Assembly: GCA_910583835.1 (NCBI GenBank)
Contig: CAJTYM010000019.1
Coordinates: 9,033 to 65,846 of the forward strand
From: an uncultured Lachnospiraceae bacterium
GTDB lineage: Bacteria; Bacillota; Clostridia; Lachnospirales; Lachnospiraceae
Length of the DNA: 56,814 bases
Direction: 5' to 3'
The notes beneath the pieces are model-generated. The model saw only the letters and a list, made by a program, of their open reading frames with translations. It made no database searches and was not told the origin of the DNA. Position 1 is the first letter of the stretch; the number at the start of each line of letters is the position of its first letter. Position numbers and translations under genes: made by a program. Below are positions 26,001 to 33,214 of this stretch, piece by piece.

Positions 26001-27545
26001 ACCGGTAAAGATAAAATCGTTTCCCGAATTTTTCAACGACAGAGAGTCCCGATTCACAGAACCTAATGTAAACCTGCGTGGCTCTGGACCTACAAGGCCT
26101 AATGCTGTGTGAGAATAAAATGAGTAGCACGTGGGGTTCGTCGTGTTGCCGTCTCGAAGAATAGATATCGATTGGTTTGCGGAATTATATGAAATCATCT
26201 GCCGGAAAAAATGGTAAGGTGCAATAATCGGATATTCCTTTCCGTTTATTCCCGATTGGTCTGAGACAAATGTCGTTCTGTCAAGTCTACCGCCCCTCAC
26301 CTGATTCAGGCACAAAACAACGTTACCTGTTTCCGTGGACAAAGGATTATCGCCAATTCCGGTATTTCCAACCCAATCGCGGGGATTCACATAATCTGTC
26401 CGCTGGTTGTCGTTCAAACCCACGAAATTACGTCCAAAATTAACCGTGTTACCATACACTGCGCTCATCATGGTGGAAGGGGCGTTGAACGTACAGGCGT
26501 TCACGCCCCGAAGGACGGAGACGTAATTGGCGAGTCCTCCACCTAAAGAATGACCTGTAAGCGTAATATCAGAATAACCCCATTTTACCAAATCATCATA
26601 ATAAATGAGGGCGTGTTGTAATTGAGCCGCATCACCGCCCGTGCCTAAACAAATATCGGCTGCAAGGTCAGCGAATTTATCCTCTATTGGTTCTGTACCA
26701 CGGAATGCGAGGACATATCTGCCTTCCGGGCTTTGAAATAACGCGGCGTAGAATCCATCGCTGAGTTTCCTTGCATGACAAACCTTCCAGCCAGAGATCG
26801 CTGCACTGTAAAGATTTATGAACTTTGCGCCTGAATTTGATTTAGTTGAAATATATTTTGTGCTATCGGCCAATGTAGTTCCGTCAAGCAGACTGTCTAT
26901 TGTCAGATTGCTAAAAGAGCCTACTCCAAAATTGGTGTAAACCGCATAGCTTAAAGCAGCATATTGGAGCAGTTCTTTATTACCTTCGAGTTTTAGCTGC
27001 TGAATTTGGATTCGCAAAGGATTCGCCGATGAAATCGTTGTTCCGTCTGGCGTTGTGTAGGAAGCTGTAATTTCAATCACTTTTGATGTTGATGATAAAG
27101 TGCGGATGACGGGTTTCCCGGTTATTGCGTCCAGCAAACATTCTACGTCATCTGAACCCAGCTTCCACTGGCATTCTTTTTCGACATCGTATGTATTTCC
27201 CTTTTCATCTACATATTTAGCGCACAACGGATACTCTGTATAGTCCAAAAGGGGAACGATGCGTCCCTTGCTCCCTGATACCGCAGGGCAAAATTGATTA
27301 CTCCCAACTCCAATGTACAAATACGGCTGCCCATCATCGTTATTATCGTATGGCACAGGTCCTGCCGGGTGGCAGTGTTCCAGCGAAACTGTATCAGCCG
27401 CGCCCCATCCCTCTTGCGGTTCTGCCATTTGTGCATCGGTGTTTGTACACCTGCCGTCCGTTTCCTTTGCCCATGCAATGCTGGGGAACATTGTCAGCAT
27501 AAGGCACAGCGTCAGAACCACGCTTATCATTCGTATAAATTTCAT
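23004..27545 (-). CDS. Secreted mosaic protein: lipase-3, glycine/aspartate repeats, Ig-like, transglutaminase-like, thioredoxin-like and FN3-like domains
   Basis: The product is about 1513 aa from ATG 27545, chosen because GAGGAG lies 8 nt ahead; GTG 27554 overlaps that site. A signal peptide comes first (MKFIRMISVVLTLCLMLTMF). In order follow a class 3 lipase domain (LAFRGTEP, nucleophile motif ITLTGHSLGGGLANY, about 270-380), RTX-like GNDTI segments (about 510-580), a BIG2 Ig-like domain (about 795-870) and a second Ig-like module. Next is a transglutaminase-like domain with Cys-His-Asp (GVCQSYADAY, MNHAWNIVN, HIDCTWDD, about 985-1065). A redoxin-like domain follows (LLVFGRPNCPNT, about 1145), then a Pro-rich linker and a lysine-rich fibronectin-like C-terminus. 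The catalytic residues of the lipase and transglutaminase look intact. Substrates are unknown. It interrupts the conserved truA-rplM neighbourhood. Confidence 0.88.
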   Translation of the reverse strand: MKFIRMISVVLTLCLMLTMFPSIAWAKETDGRCTNTDAQMAEPQEGWGAADTVSLEHCHPAGPVPYDNNDDGQPYLYIGVGSNQFCPAVSGSKGRIVPLLDYTEYPLCAKYVDEKGNTYDVEKECQWKLGSDDVECLLDAITGKPVIRTLSSTSKVIEITASYTTPDGTTISSANPLRIQIQQLKLEGNKELLQYAALSYAVYTNFGVGSFSNLTIDSLLDGTTLADSTKYISTKSNSGAKFINLYSAAISGWKVCHARKLSDGFYAALFQSPEGRYVLAFRGTEPIEDKFADLAADICLGTGGDAAQLQHALIYYDDLVKWGYSDITLTGHSLGGGLANYVSVLRGVNACTFNAPSTMMSAVYGNTVNFGRNFVGLNDNQRTDYVNPRDWVGNTGIGDNPLSTETGNVVLCLNQVRGGRLDRTTFVSDQSGINGKEYPIIAPYHFFRQMISYNSANQSISILRDGNTTNPTCYSFYSHTALGLVGPEPRRFTLGSVNRDSLSLKNSGNDFIFTGSGNDTIVLNDGSSQESQYNTVCAGKGNDMIEGSSTTDEHYLYFAGDGCDEIRDKGGNDTICLYGYQDSSLSIKRGSVGTDDEFYVDIYGDGTRILRLSIRGNGSYTIRNETTNTVIETISRYVPSSISSYCAECPVNMLIRDPSGTIVCELKDGVEMEEYLSFGSFSVMERDGEYVKTASIYEDGYTVELVGVGEGTMSYTNTIIENSGSVIRSVENVPIESGAVYTAVTEADNHTVLNGDSVHDDIVFYAPESLSISKTQDTLHYSESTSLAAAVFPQAAVQSVYWSSSDTSVAVVDDNGTVTAVGAGSAVITATSSFDDAIADTCTITVSDEPISLETAMVSGIEENYVCTGSAIIPELTISLGDYTLLEGVDYELTCENNVEAGTATVTINGIGYFAGMQSRTYVIRPLTVDEKVGQLVEECLASGAETDRDKALWFHDWLIYNANYDHTYTEFGPDGVLLKGTGVCQSYADAYSALLTAAGIENIVVTAPEMNHAWNIVNIDGVYTHIDCTWDDPNSGGLEYDYYFGLGDSEMAQDHIWDTDSYPACQRLPLQTAEPSLPVAFDLIDPVQGVEFTLRGVGGSTITRESVESAGGNVLLVFGRPNCPNTMALLQSLNDWHEVLARHNVQVVAVMEDEAQTEEISAQFDFNCGYNMDVYEAWQFNQRIGLTGGYMFPQVVLQNPQGYAFYHSTGYVYEPEKLVATAIQELPGSGQISYSPVSFYANQAEMKQLILSALKNRTDIIKLCHSATSEISDEDLNVALDYINEAGLPYGGSCRWYSPWGTELVIGFEYKSSGGTEAPAPPGGTETPSPPQNSMGNTGNKPIAKKMTLSKASYVYNGRAQKPAVTVFDDKGNKIPGAYYVVSYKNNKKVGTATVTVTLQNGYSGTLKKNFTIKPKGTKLTSLTGARKSISIKWAKQKTQTTGYQLQYSVSSKFSKKATVTKTVKKNTTTKLTAKKLKVKKAYYVRIRTYKTVNGKKYYSAWSKVRKVNTKK

Positions 27546-27548
27546 TTG

Positions 27549-27651
27549 CATCACTCCTCGTATTCAATTTCTATCATTGTAGCCCATGCCCTCGTACACA
27601 ATTCCTATCATCGTCAGCCCATGCCCCCGTACACAATTCCTATCATCGTCA
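27549..27651 (-). repeat. 35-bp tandem repeats made from the 3' end of truA
   Basis: Copy 1 (27617-27651) is the end of truA. Copy 2 (27582-27616) is almost identical (one substitution seen). Copy 3 (27549-27581) is degenerate. Each begins ACGATGATAGGAATTGTGTA or a close variant. Copy 3 supplies the GAGGAG ribosome site of the mosaic secreted protein gene. Confidence 0.85.
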
Positions 27652-28363
27652 GTCCATGTGCCGGGGCTGTGGGACCTGCCGCGCTGCGCTCACGCTGCTG
27701 CAAAATCCCCGGCATATCCTCCGGCTCCAACTCGCCGATTCCCACCAGAATCAGCGTACCTGCAATAATCCGCACCATATTATAGAGAAATCCCGTTCCG
27801 GTAACCCGGATATTGACCATATCTTCCGCTGTCCGCTCCACGGTACAGGAAAGGATGGTGCGTACCGTATCTTCCACCGAGGTCCGCACGGAGCAGAAAC
27901 TCTTAAAGTCATGCTCTCCCACCAGACAAGAGGCTGCCCGCTGCATCTTTGCCACATCAAGGTCACGGTAATAAAAATATGTGTATCTGCGCAGCGTAGG
28001 CAAAGGAATTTTGCGGTTTAAAATCCGGTATTCGTAGGTTTTTTCACTGTAACACTTTCGGGGGTGGAAATCACGTTCTACCTCACAGGAACTCTGCACG
28101 ACAATATCCTCCGGCAGCCGCTGGTTCAGCGCATAACAAAGCTTTTCCGGCGGAATGCGGGTATTGGTGTCAAACACTGCCACATTTCCCAGAGAATGCA
28201 CGCCGGAATCTGTTCGGCTGGCACCAACCACCTGGATTTTCTCGCCGAGAAGCTGCGACAGTTCACGGTTCAGCACTTCCTCTACGGTAATCCCGCTGGG
28301 CTGAACCTGCCAGCCGCAGTATTCTGTTCCATCGTATGCCACCACTAACTTAATTCTCTTCAT
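27614..28363 (-). CDS. truA: tRNA pseudouridine(38-40) synthase TruA
   Basis: This 249-aa protein is read from ATG 28363 (AGGAG just ahead). It converts uridines 38-40 of the tRNA anticodon stem to pseudouridine. The catalytic Asp lies in GASRTDSGVHSLGNVA (about residues 47-62). The conserved opening KLVVAYDGTEYCGWQVQP and FLYNMVRIIAGTLI near the C-terminus are typical. It is the last gene of the ecfA1-ecfA2-ecfT-truA cluster. Both ends carry partial tandem duplications. The open frame extends to 28375 with a GTG that lacks a ribosome site. Confidence 0.96.
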   Translation of the reverse strand: MKRIKLVVAYDGTEYCGWQVQPSGITVEEVLNRELSQLLGEKIQVVGASRTDSGVHSLGNVAVFDTNTRIPPEKLCYALNQRLPEDIVVQSSCEVERDFHPRKCYSEKTYEYRILNRKIPLPTLRRYTYFYYRDLDVAKMQRAASCLVGEHDFKSFCSVRTSVEDTVRTILSCTVERTAEDMVNIRVTGTGFLYNMVRIIAGTLILVGIGELEPEDMPGILQQRERSAAGPTAPAHGLTMIGIVYGGMG

Positions 28364-28403
28364 ATCTCCTGCCACAATATGTCACCACTAACTTAATTCT
28401 CTT
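28335..28403 (-). repeat. 43-bp partial tandem duplication of the truA start region
   Basis: The 26-bp segments 28335-28360 and 28378-28403 differ at one base and are 43 bp apart. The upstream copy repeats codons 2-8 of truA, but its start codon and ribosome site have changed (GGGGACACAAAG in place of AGGAGATATGAAG), so it is probably not translated. Confidence 0.8.
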
Positions 28404-28442
28404 TGTGTCCCCTGTCGTTCGTTCCGCGATATGCAACCGCTT

Positions 28443-29243
28443 TTACAAGAACCTCCGCAGCAAAATAACTGCCAAAAAATACCCGGCAACTGCCAGATAT
28501 ACAATAAAATCCATACGCTTATATCTGAGGGGCTTCATCTTCGTCCTGCCCTCGCCGCCGTGATAACAGCGCGCCTCCATCGCCAGGGCAAGGTCATTGG
28601 CACGGCGGAATGCGGAGATAAACAGGGGCACCAGCAAGGGAACCATGGATTTCGCCTTTTTCACCAGATTGCCGCTCTCGAAATCTGCGCCCCTGGCAAG
28701 CTGCGCTTTCATAATCTTGTCTGTCTCCTCAATGAGGATAGGAATAAAGCGCAAAGCGATAGACATCATCATCGCTATCTCATGTACCGGAACATGGATT
28801 TTATTCAGCGGCTTTAGCGATTTCTCCAGCCCATCGGTAAGCTGGTTGGGCGTAGTCGTCAATGTCAATATAGAACTGCCCAGAATCAGATAAATCAGGC
28901 GCACCGCCATAAAAGCCGCATTCTTAAGCCCTTCTTCGGTAATCCTCAGCTTCCAGAAAGATACAAGCGTCTCTCCCGGCGTCAGAAACAGGTTAAAGAC
29001 CACTGTAATAAGCAAAATTATCACAATCGCCTTCAAGCCTTTCACCATATAGCCAAACGGAACTTTTGACAGCCAGATAACCAGTACCAGCCAAAGCGTC
29101 ACTGCCGCAAATCCAGCCACATTGCGAAACATAAACAAAGATAGAATATAAATCAATGCCGCCATCAGCTTTGTCCGCGGATCCAATTTATGGAGCATGG
29201 AATCCGCCGGATAATATTGTCCAATCGTAATATCTCTCAACAT
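28443..29243 (-). CDS. ecfT: Energy-coupling factor transporter transmembrane protein EcfT
   Basis: This 266-aa membrane protein is read from ATG 29243 (AGGA 7 nt ahead); the frame is open to 29288 without a ribosome site. It couples the two EcfA ATPases to exchangeable substrate-binding S components for vitamins and metals. The two coupling-helix signatures are visible, ARGADFESG (about residue 175) and AMEARCYHGG (about residue 230). About five to six hydrophobic segments are present. No S component lies nearby, which fits a shared group II module. Confidence 0.95.
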   Translation of the reverse strand: MLRDITIGQYYPADSMLHKLDPRTKLMAALIYILSLFMFRNVAGFAAVTLWLVLVIWLSKVPFGYMVKGLKAIVIILLITVVFNLFLTPGETLVSFWKLRITEEGLKNAAFMAVRLIYLILGSSILTLTTTPNQLTDGLEKSLKPLNKIHVPVHEIAMMMSIALRFIPILIEETDKIMKAQLARGADFESGNLVKKAKSMVPLLVPLFISAFRRANDLALAMEARCYHGGEGRTKMKPLRYKRMDFIVYLAVAGYFLAVILLRRFL

Positions 29244-29284
29244 ATCGTTTCCTGCTTTACCTCTTGTCCAAAAACAAGCTTCTT

Positions 29285-30142
29285 TCACTTACATTTTTCA
29301 GAAAAAGCCTGCAAAATCGACTGCTTTGCCTCCTCCAACGTGGTAACAGTCCCATTTGCCGGTATGCCGCGCCTCCGCAAATCGTGCATGAGATACGTTA
29401 CCTGCGGGGCTGCAAGTCCCACCGCTTCCAACTCCTGGTAGTGGGTAAACACTTCTGCGGGCGTACCGTCATACATCACGCTGCCGCGGTTCATCACAAT
29501 CAGCCGCCCTACATACTTCGCCACGTCCTCCATGCTGTGGGACACTAGAATAACAGTCATATGGCGTTCTTTATGCAGCTTCGCTACCAGGCCCAAGATT
29601 TCATCCCGCCCTTTGGGGTCAAGACCCGCCGTGGGCTCGTCCAACACCAATACTTCTGGCTCCATCGCCAGAACGCCGGCAATCGCCGCACGCCGTTTCT
29701 GCCCGCCGCTCAATTCAAACGGTGAACGGTACCAGTAATCCTCGGGAAGCCCCACGCTGCGCAATGCTGTGAACGCTTTTAACTCCGATTGCTTGCGGGA
29801 AAGCCCCTGGTTCTTAGGTCCAAAACAGACGTCTGCAAACACCGTAGTCTCAAACAGCTGATGTTCCGGGTATTGGAACACCAGCCCTACCTTGCTGCGC
29901 AGTTCCTTTCTGTTGTAGTCATCATCATCAATATCCTGCCCATTATAATAAATCCCGCCGGAACTTGCCCTGACCAAACCGTTTAAATGCTGGATAAACG
30001 TGGATTTCCCAGAACCGGTATGACCGATAATACCGATAAATTCCCCATCGCCAATCTTTAAGCTGACATCTTTGAGGGCATGGATTTCATATGCTGTTTT
30101 CTCACTGTAAACATAATTGACTTTATCTAGTATAATCGACAT
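29285..30142 (-). CDS. ecfA2: Energy-coupling factor ATPase EcfA2
   Basis: This 285-aa ABC ATPase has Walker A GHTGSGKST (about residues 40-48), the Q-loop QYPEHQLFETTVFADV, signature LSGGQKRR, Walker B VLVLDEPTAGLD and the H-loop VSHSM. The EPEHQLF-type Q-loop is typical of EcfA proteins. It forms a heterodimer with EcfA1 that powers vitamin or metal uptake through EcfT. It overlaps the end of ecfA1 by 16 bp. Confidence 0.95.
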   Translation of the reverse strand: MSIILDKVNYVYSEKTAYEIHALKDVSLKIGDGEFIGIIGHTGSGKSTFIQHLNGLVRASSGGIYYNGQDIDDDDYNRKELRSKVGLVFQYPEHQLFETTVFADVCFGPKNQGLSRKQSELKAFTALRSVGLPEDYWYRSPFELSGGQKRRAAIAGVLAMEPEVLVLDEPTAGLDPKGRDEILGLVAKLHKERHMTVILVSHSMEDVAKYVGRLIVMNRGSVMYDGTPAEVFTHYQELEAVGLAAPQVTYLMHDLRRRGIPANGTVTTLEEAKQSILQAFSEKCK

Positions 30143-30978
30143 AACGCCTCCACCAACTCCTGCCTGGTGAGGATTCCCTCGGGAATCGCCAGACCTGCTT
30201 TGCGCAGTTCATATGCCAAAAGCGTAATCTGGGGCACATCCAGGCGGTAGGATTTCAAGGTATCCACCTGGGAGAAAATCGCCCGGGGCGTTCCTTGCAT
30301 CACGACCTTTCCGTTGTCCATCACATAGACACGGTCGGCATTTATCACCTCTTCCATATAATGCGTGATGAGAATCACGGTCACTCCTTTTTCCCGGTTT
30401 AGCTGCTCTACCGCTTCTAAAACCTCCCGGCGCCCATTGGGGTCCAACATTGCCGTAGGCTCGTCCAGCACAATACATTTGGGTTCCATCGCCATCACCC
30501 CGGCAATGGCAACTCGCTGTTTCTGTCCGCCGCTGAGCCTGTTGGGGGAATGTTCCCGATACTGTATCATGCCCACAGATTTCAGGCTCTTTTCCACGCG
30601 CTTTAAGATTTCCGCCGTAGGTACGCCGATGTTCTCCGGTCCGAATGCAACATCCTCCTCTACCACGCTGGCGATAATCTGGTTGTCCGGATTCTGGAAT
30701 ACCATGCCTGTGCTCTGACGGATAGCCCAGAGGTTGTCCGCATCCTCTGCGTCCTTGCCGTCCACCCATAACGTTCCGCCGCCCGGCGCAAGCAGCACAT
30801 TCAGATGCTTGGCAAGCGTGGATTTCCCGGAACCGTTATGTCCCAGGACCGCCACAAATTCCCCCTGTTTCACATCAAGGTCTACTCCGTCCAAAGCGGT
30901 GAGGATGCTCTCCACATTATCCTCTTCGTCACGCCGGATATATTCATGTACCAATTTCCTTGCTTCAATAAAATTCAT
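30127..30978 (-). CDS. ecfA1: Energy-coupling factor ATPase EcfA1
   Basis: This 283-aa ABC ATPase has Walker A GHNGSGKST, Q-loop QNPDNQIIASVVEEDVAFG, signature LSGGQKQR, Walker B CIVLDEPTAMLD and ITHYMEE as the H-loop. The NPDNQI Q-loop is characteristic of EcfA1. It opens the ecfA1-ecfA2-ecfT-truA cluster. In many Firmicutes rplQ precedes it, but here trmL does. Confidence 0.95.
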   Translation of the reverse strand: MNFIEARKLVHEYIRRDEEDNVESILTALDGVDLDVKQGEFVAVLGHNGSGKSTLAKHLNVLLAPGGGTLWVDGKDAEDADNLWAIRQSTGMVFQNPDNQIIASVVEEDVAFGPENIGVPTAEILKRVEKSLKSVGMIQYREHSPNRLSGGQKQRVAIAGVMAMEPKCIVLDEPTAMLDPNGRREVLEAVEQLNREKGVTVILITHYMEEVINADRVYVMDNGKVVMQGTPRAIFSQVDTLKSYRLDVPQITLLAYELRKAGLAIPEGILTRQELVEALCRLY

Positions 30979-30988
30979 AGCTTCCTCT

Positions 30989-31495
30989 TCACTCTTCGTC
31001 CCAACTCAGGCGGTGCAGGTTCCCTGCCAATTTCATATGCGCAAACTGATTCTGCCGCAACGCTTCATAGAGCAGGATTGCCACAGAATTAGACAGATTC
31101 AAGGAGCGCGTCTCGCCAATCATTGGAATGCGCACACATCGTTCGGGACATTCCTTCAATATTTCTTCCGGGATTCCGCCGCTTTCTTTGCCAAACATCA
31201 GATAACAGTCCGCTTCATAGCTGACCTCTGTATACACCTGGCGCGCCTTGGTAGTTGCCATATAAACCTTTGCCCCAGGATTCTTCGCCAGAAAATCCTG
31301 CCAGTTGATATAGCGGGTCACATCAAGCTCCTGCCAGTAATCCATGCCCGCGCGGCGGATTGCTTTTTCATTTAACTGAAAGCCCAGCGGCTCAATCAGA
31401 TGAAGCCTTGTCCCAGTGGCAACACAAGTCCGTCCAATATTTCCGGTATTTGCCGGAATCTCCGGCTCAAAAAGTACAATATTAAGCTTCGCCAT
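30989..31495 (-). CDS. trmL: tRNA (cytidine(34)-2'-O)-methyltransferase TrmL
   Basis: This 168-aa SPOUT methyltransferase is the length of TrmL, which methylates the 2'-oxygen of wobble-position 34 in certain leucine tRNAs using SAM. The knotted-fold motifs are complete: EIPANTGNIGRTC (about 12-24), LMFGKESGGIPEE (about 95-107) and IPMIGETRSLNLSNSVAI (about 120-137). Its start lies inside the end of the aminotransferase gene. ATG 31495 is used; a TTG at 31507 closer to the GGAAGGG site is an alternative. Confidence 0.95.
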   Translation of the reverse strand: MAKLNIVLFEPEIPANTGNIGRTCVATGTRLHLIEPLGFQLNEKAIRRAGMDYWQELDVTRYINWQDFLAKNPGAKVYMATTKARQVYTEVSYEADCYLMFGKESGGIPEEILKECPERCVRIPMIGETRSLNLSNSVAILLYEALRQNQFAHMKLAGNLHRLSWDEE

Positions 31496-32648
31496 ATTTT
31501 TCAACAAACCCTTCCATCCTGTCGAGAGCCTCTTTCAGTTTATGCAGGGAATACGCATAGGAGATGCGCAGATACCCTTCCCCACAATCGCCAAACGCTG
31601 TCCCCGGCACAACTACCACCTTTTCTTCCTGCAGCATTCTCGTGGCAAACTCATCGGAGGTCATGTTAAATTTCTTAATACAGGGAAAGGCATAGAATGC
31701 ACCATACGGTTCAAAACAGGTCAATCCCATATCACGCAGACGTTTCACAAGGTAACGCCTTCTGCCATTGTACTCCTGACGCATCCCAGCCACATCTTCA
31801 TCACCATTCCTGACCGCTTCCACCGCCGCATACTGGCTGGTCGTGGGGGCGCACATAATTGCATACTGGTGGATTTTCAACATCTGCTCCAAAATCGCCT
31901 CCGGGGCACAGGCATAGCCCAGACGCCAGCCGGTCATAGAGTATGCCTTGGAAAATCCATTGATCAGCACCGTCCGCTCACGCATACCCGGCAGCGAAGC
32001 AATCGTTACATGGTCATCCAAATAGGTAAGTTCCGCATAAATCTCATCACTGATTACATACAGGTCATGTTCTATGACCACTTTGGCAACCGCCTCCAAA
32101 TCCCTCCGCTCCATAATCGCGCCGGTCGGGTTGTTGGGGAACGGCAACACGAGGATTTTTGTCTTCGGCGTGATTGCCGCCTTTAGTTCCTCTGCCGTCA
32201 GGCGGAAATCATTTTCCTCTTTGAGGTTGATAATCACCGGTTTGCCATTTGCCAGCACCGTACAGGGCACGTAAGACACATAGCTGGGCTGCGGAATCAG
32301 CACCTCATCCCCGGGGTCCAGCATAGCGCGCAACGCCATATCAATCGCCTCGCTGCCGCCCACGGTAATCATCATTTCCTTATCATAATCATAAGATACC
32401 TCAAATCTGCGTTTCAGATACCTGGCAATCTCCATTTTTAATTCTTTTAACCCGGCATTGGACGTATATGCCGTCCTTCCCTTCTCCAGGGAATAAATAC
32501 CCTCGTCGCGGATATGCCAGGGCGTGTCAAAATCCGGCTCGCCCACGCCCAGGGAAATGACATCTTTCATCTCCGCCGCAATGTCAAAAAATTTGCGGAT
32601 TCCCGAAAAAGGGATATCTACGATACGTTCCGACAATGGATTTCTCAT
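31482..32648 (-). CDS. Class I/II pyridoxal-phosphate aminotransferase
   Basis: This 388-aa protein has the fold-type I signature. PNNPTGA holds the substrate and cofactor Asn, VISDEIYAELTY holds the Asp and Tyr, and the lysine forming the Schiff base is in INGFSKAYSMTGWRLGYA (about residue 235). It resembles aspartate or aromatic aminotransferases (PatA-like), but the amino-acid substrate cannot be read from the sequence. Its start overlaps the Lrp gene stop by 4 bp, so the regulator probably controls this gene or senses its substrate. Confidence 0.93.
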   Translation of the reverse strand: MRNPLSERIVDIPFSGIRKFFDIAAEMKDVISLGVGEPDFDTPWHIRDEGIYSLEKGRTAYTSNAGLKELKMEIARYLKRRFEVSYDYDKEMMITVGGSEAIDMALRAMLDPGDEVLIPQPSYVSYVPCTVLANGKPVIINLKEENDFRLTAEELKAAITPKTKILVLPFPNNPTGAIMERRDLEAVAKVVIEHDLYVISDEIYAELTYLDDHVTIASLPGMRERTVLINGFSKAYSMTGWRLGYACAPEAILEQMLKIHQYAIMCAPTTSQYAAVEAVRNGDEDVAGMRQEYNGRRRYLVKRLRDMGLTCFEPYGAFYAFPCIKKFNMTSDEFATRMLQEEKVVVVPGTAFGDCGEGYLRISYAYSLHKLKEALDRMEGFVEKYGEA

Positions 32649-33133
32649 AAGCTCACCAACATCCTTTCATCATCCTGCGGCTTGGCAATCACGGTACCAT
32701 GGTCCTTATATTTTTTTAAGATAAAGTTTGTCTTCGTACTCAGTACGGAATCCAATGTGGAGAGTTTATCGGAAACGAACTGCGCAACCTCGCGCAGCGT
32801 TTTGCCCTCCAGCGTCACCAGCAAATCATAGCCGCCGGAAATCAAATAAACTGCATTGACCTCCGGGTAGTTATAGACACGCTCCGCTACGCTGTCGAAC
32901 CCTCTGCCGCGCTGCGGCGTGACGCGCACCTCAATCAGGGCATTGACTTTCTCAATGCTGGTTTTCTCCCAATCCACCAGCGTGTGGTAACCGCAGATAA
33001 TATGCTCTTCCTCCATGGCAGACATCTCATTTGCCACCACAGCCTCCTCCACTCCCAGCATAACCGCCAAATCCCTCAAATCCACGCGGCTGTTTTTTTC
33101 TATATAAGTTAAAATTTTCTCTCTCAAATCCAT
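32645..33133 (-). CDS. Lrp/AsnC-family regulator
   Basis: This 162-aa protein has an N-terminal winged helix (REKILTYIEKNSRVDLRDLAVMLGV) and a C-terminal ligand-binding ferredoxin-like domain with SGGYDLLVTLEGKTL. Family members bind amino acids and control amino-acid metabolism. The 4-bp overlap with the aminotransferase gene ties the two together. It starts at ATG 33133 with GGAGG nearby. Confidence 0.92.
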   Translation of the reverse strand: MDLREKILTYIEKNSRVDLRDLAVMLGVEEAVVANEMSAMEEEHIICGYHTLVDWEKTSIEKVNALIEVRVTPQRGRGFDSVAERVYNYPEVNAVYLISGGYDLLVTLEGKTLREVAQFVSDKLSTLDSVLSTKTNFILKKYKDHGTVIAKPQDDERMLVSL

Positions 33134-33214
33134 ACTTTTCTTTCCTCCATTTCAAGATTTTGCACAAAATACCCACCAAAGATTTACCAACCATACGCAG
33201 AAGACCGCACTTGA

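Noticed and set aside
30209..30769. Second minus-strand frame of 186 codons inside ecfA1
   Set aside because: Alternative frame of a clear ABC ATPase gene, with Gly/Arg-rich low-complexity translation.
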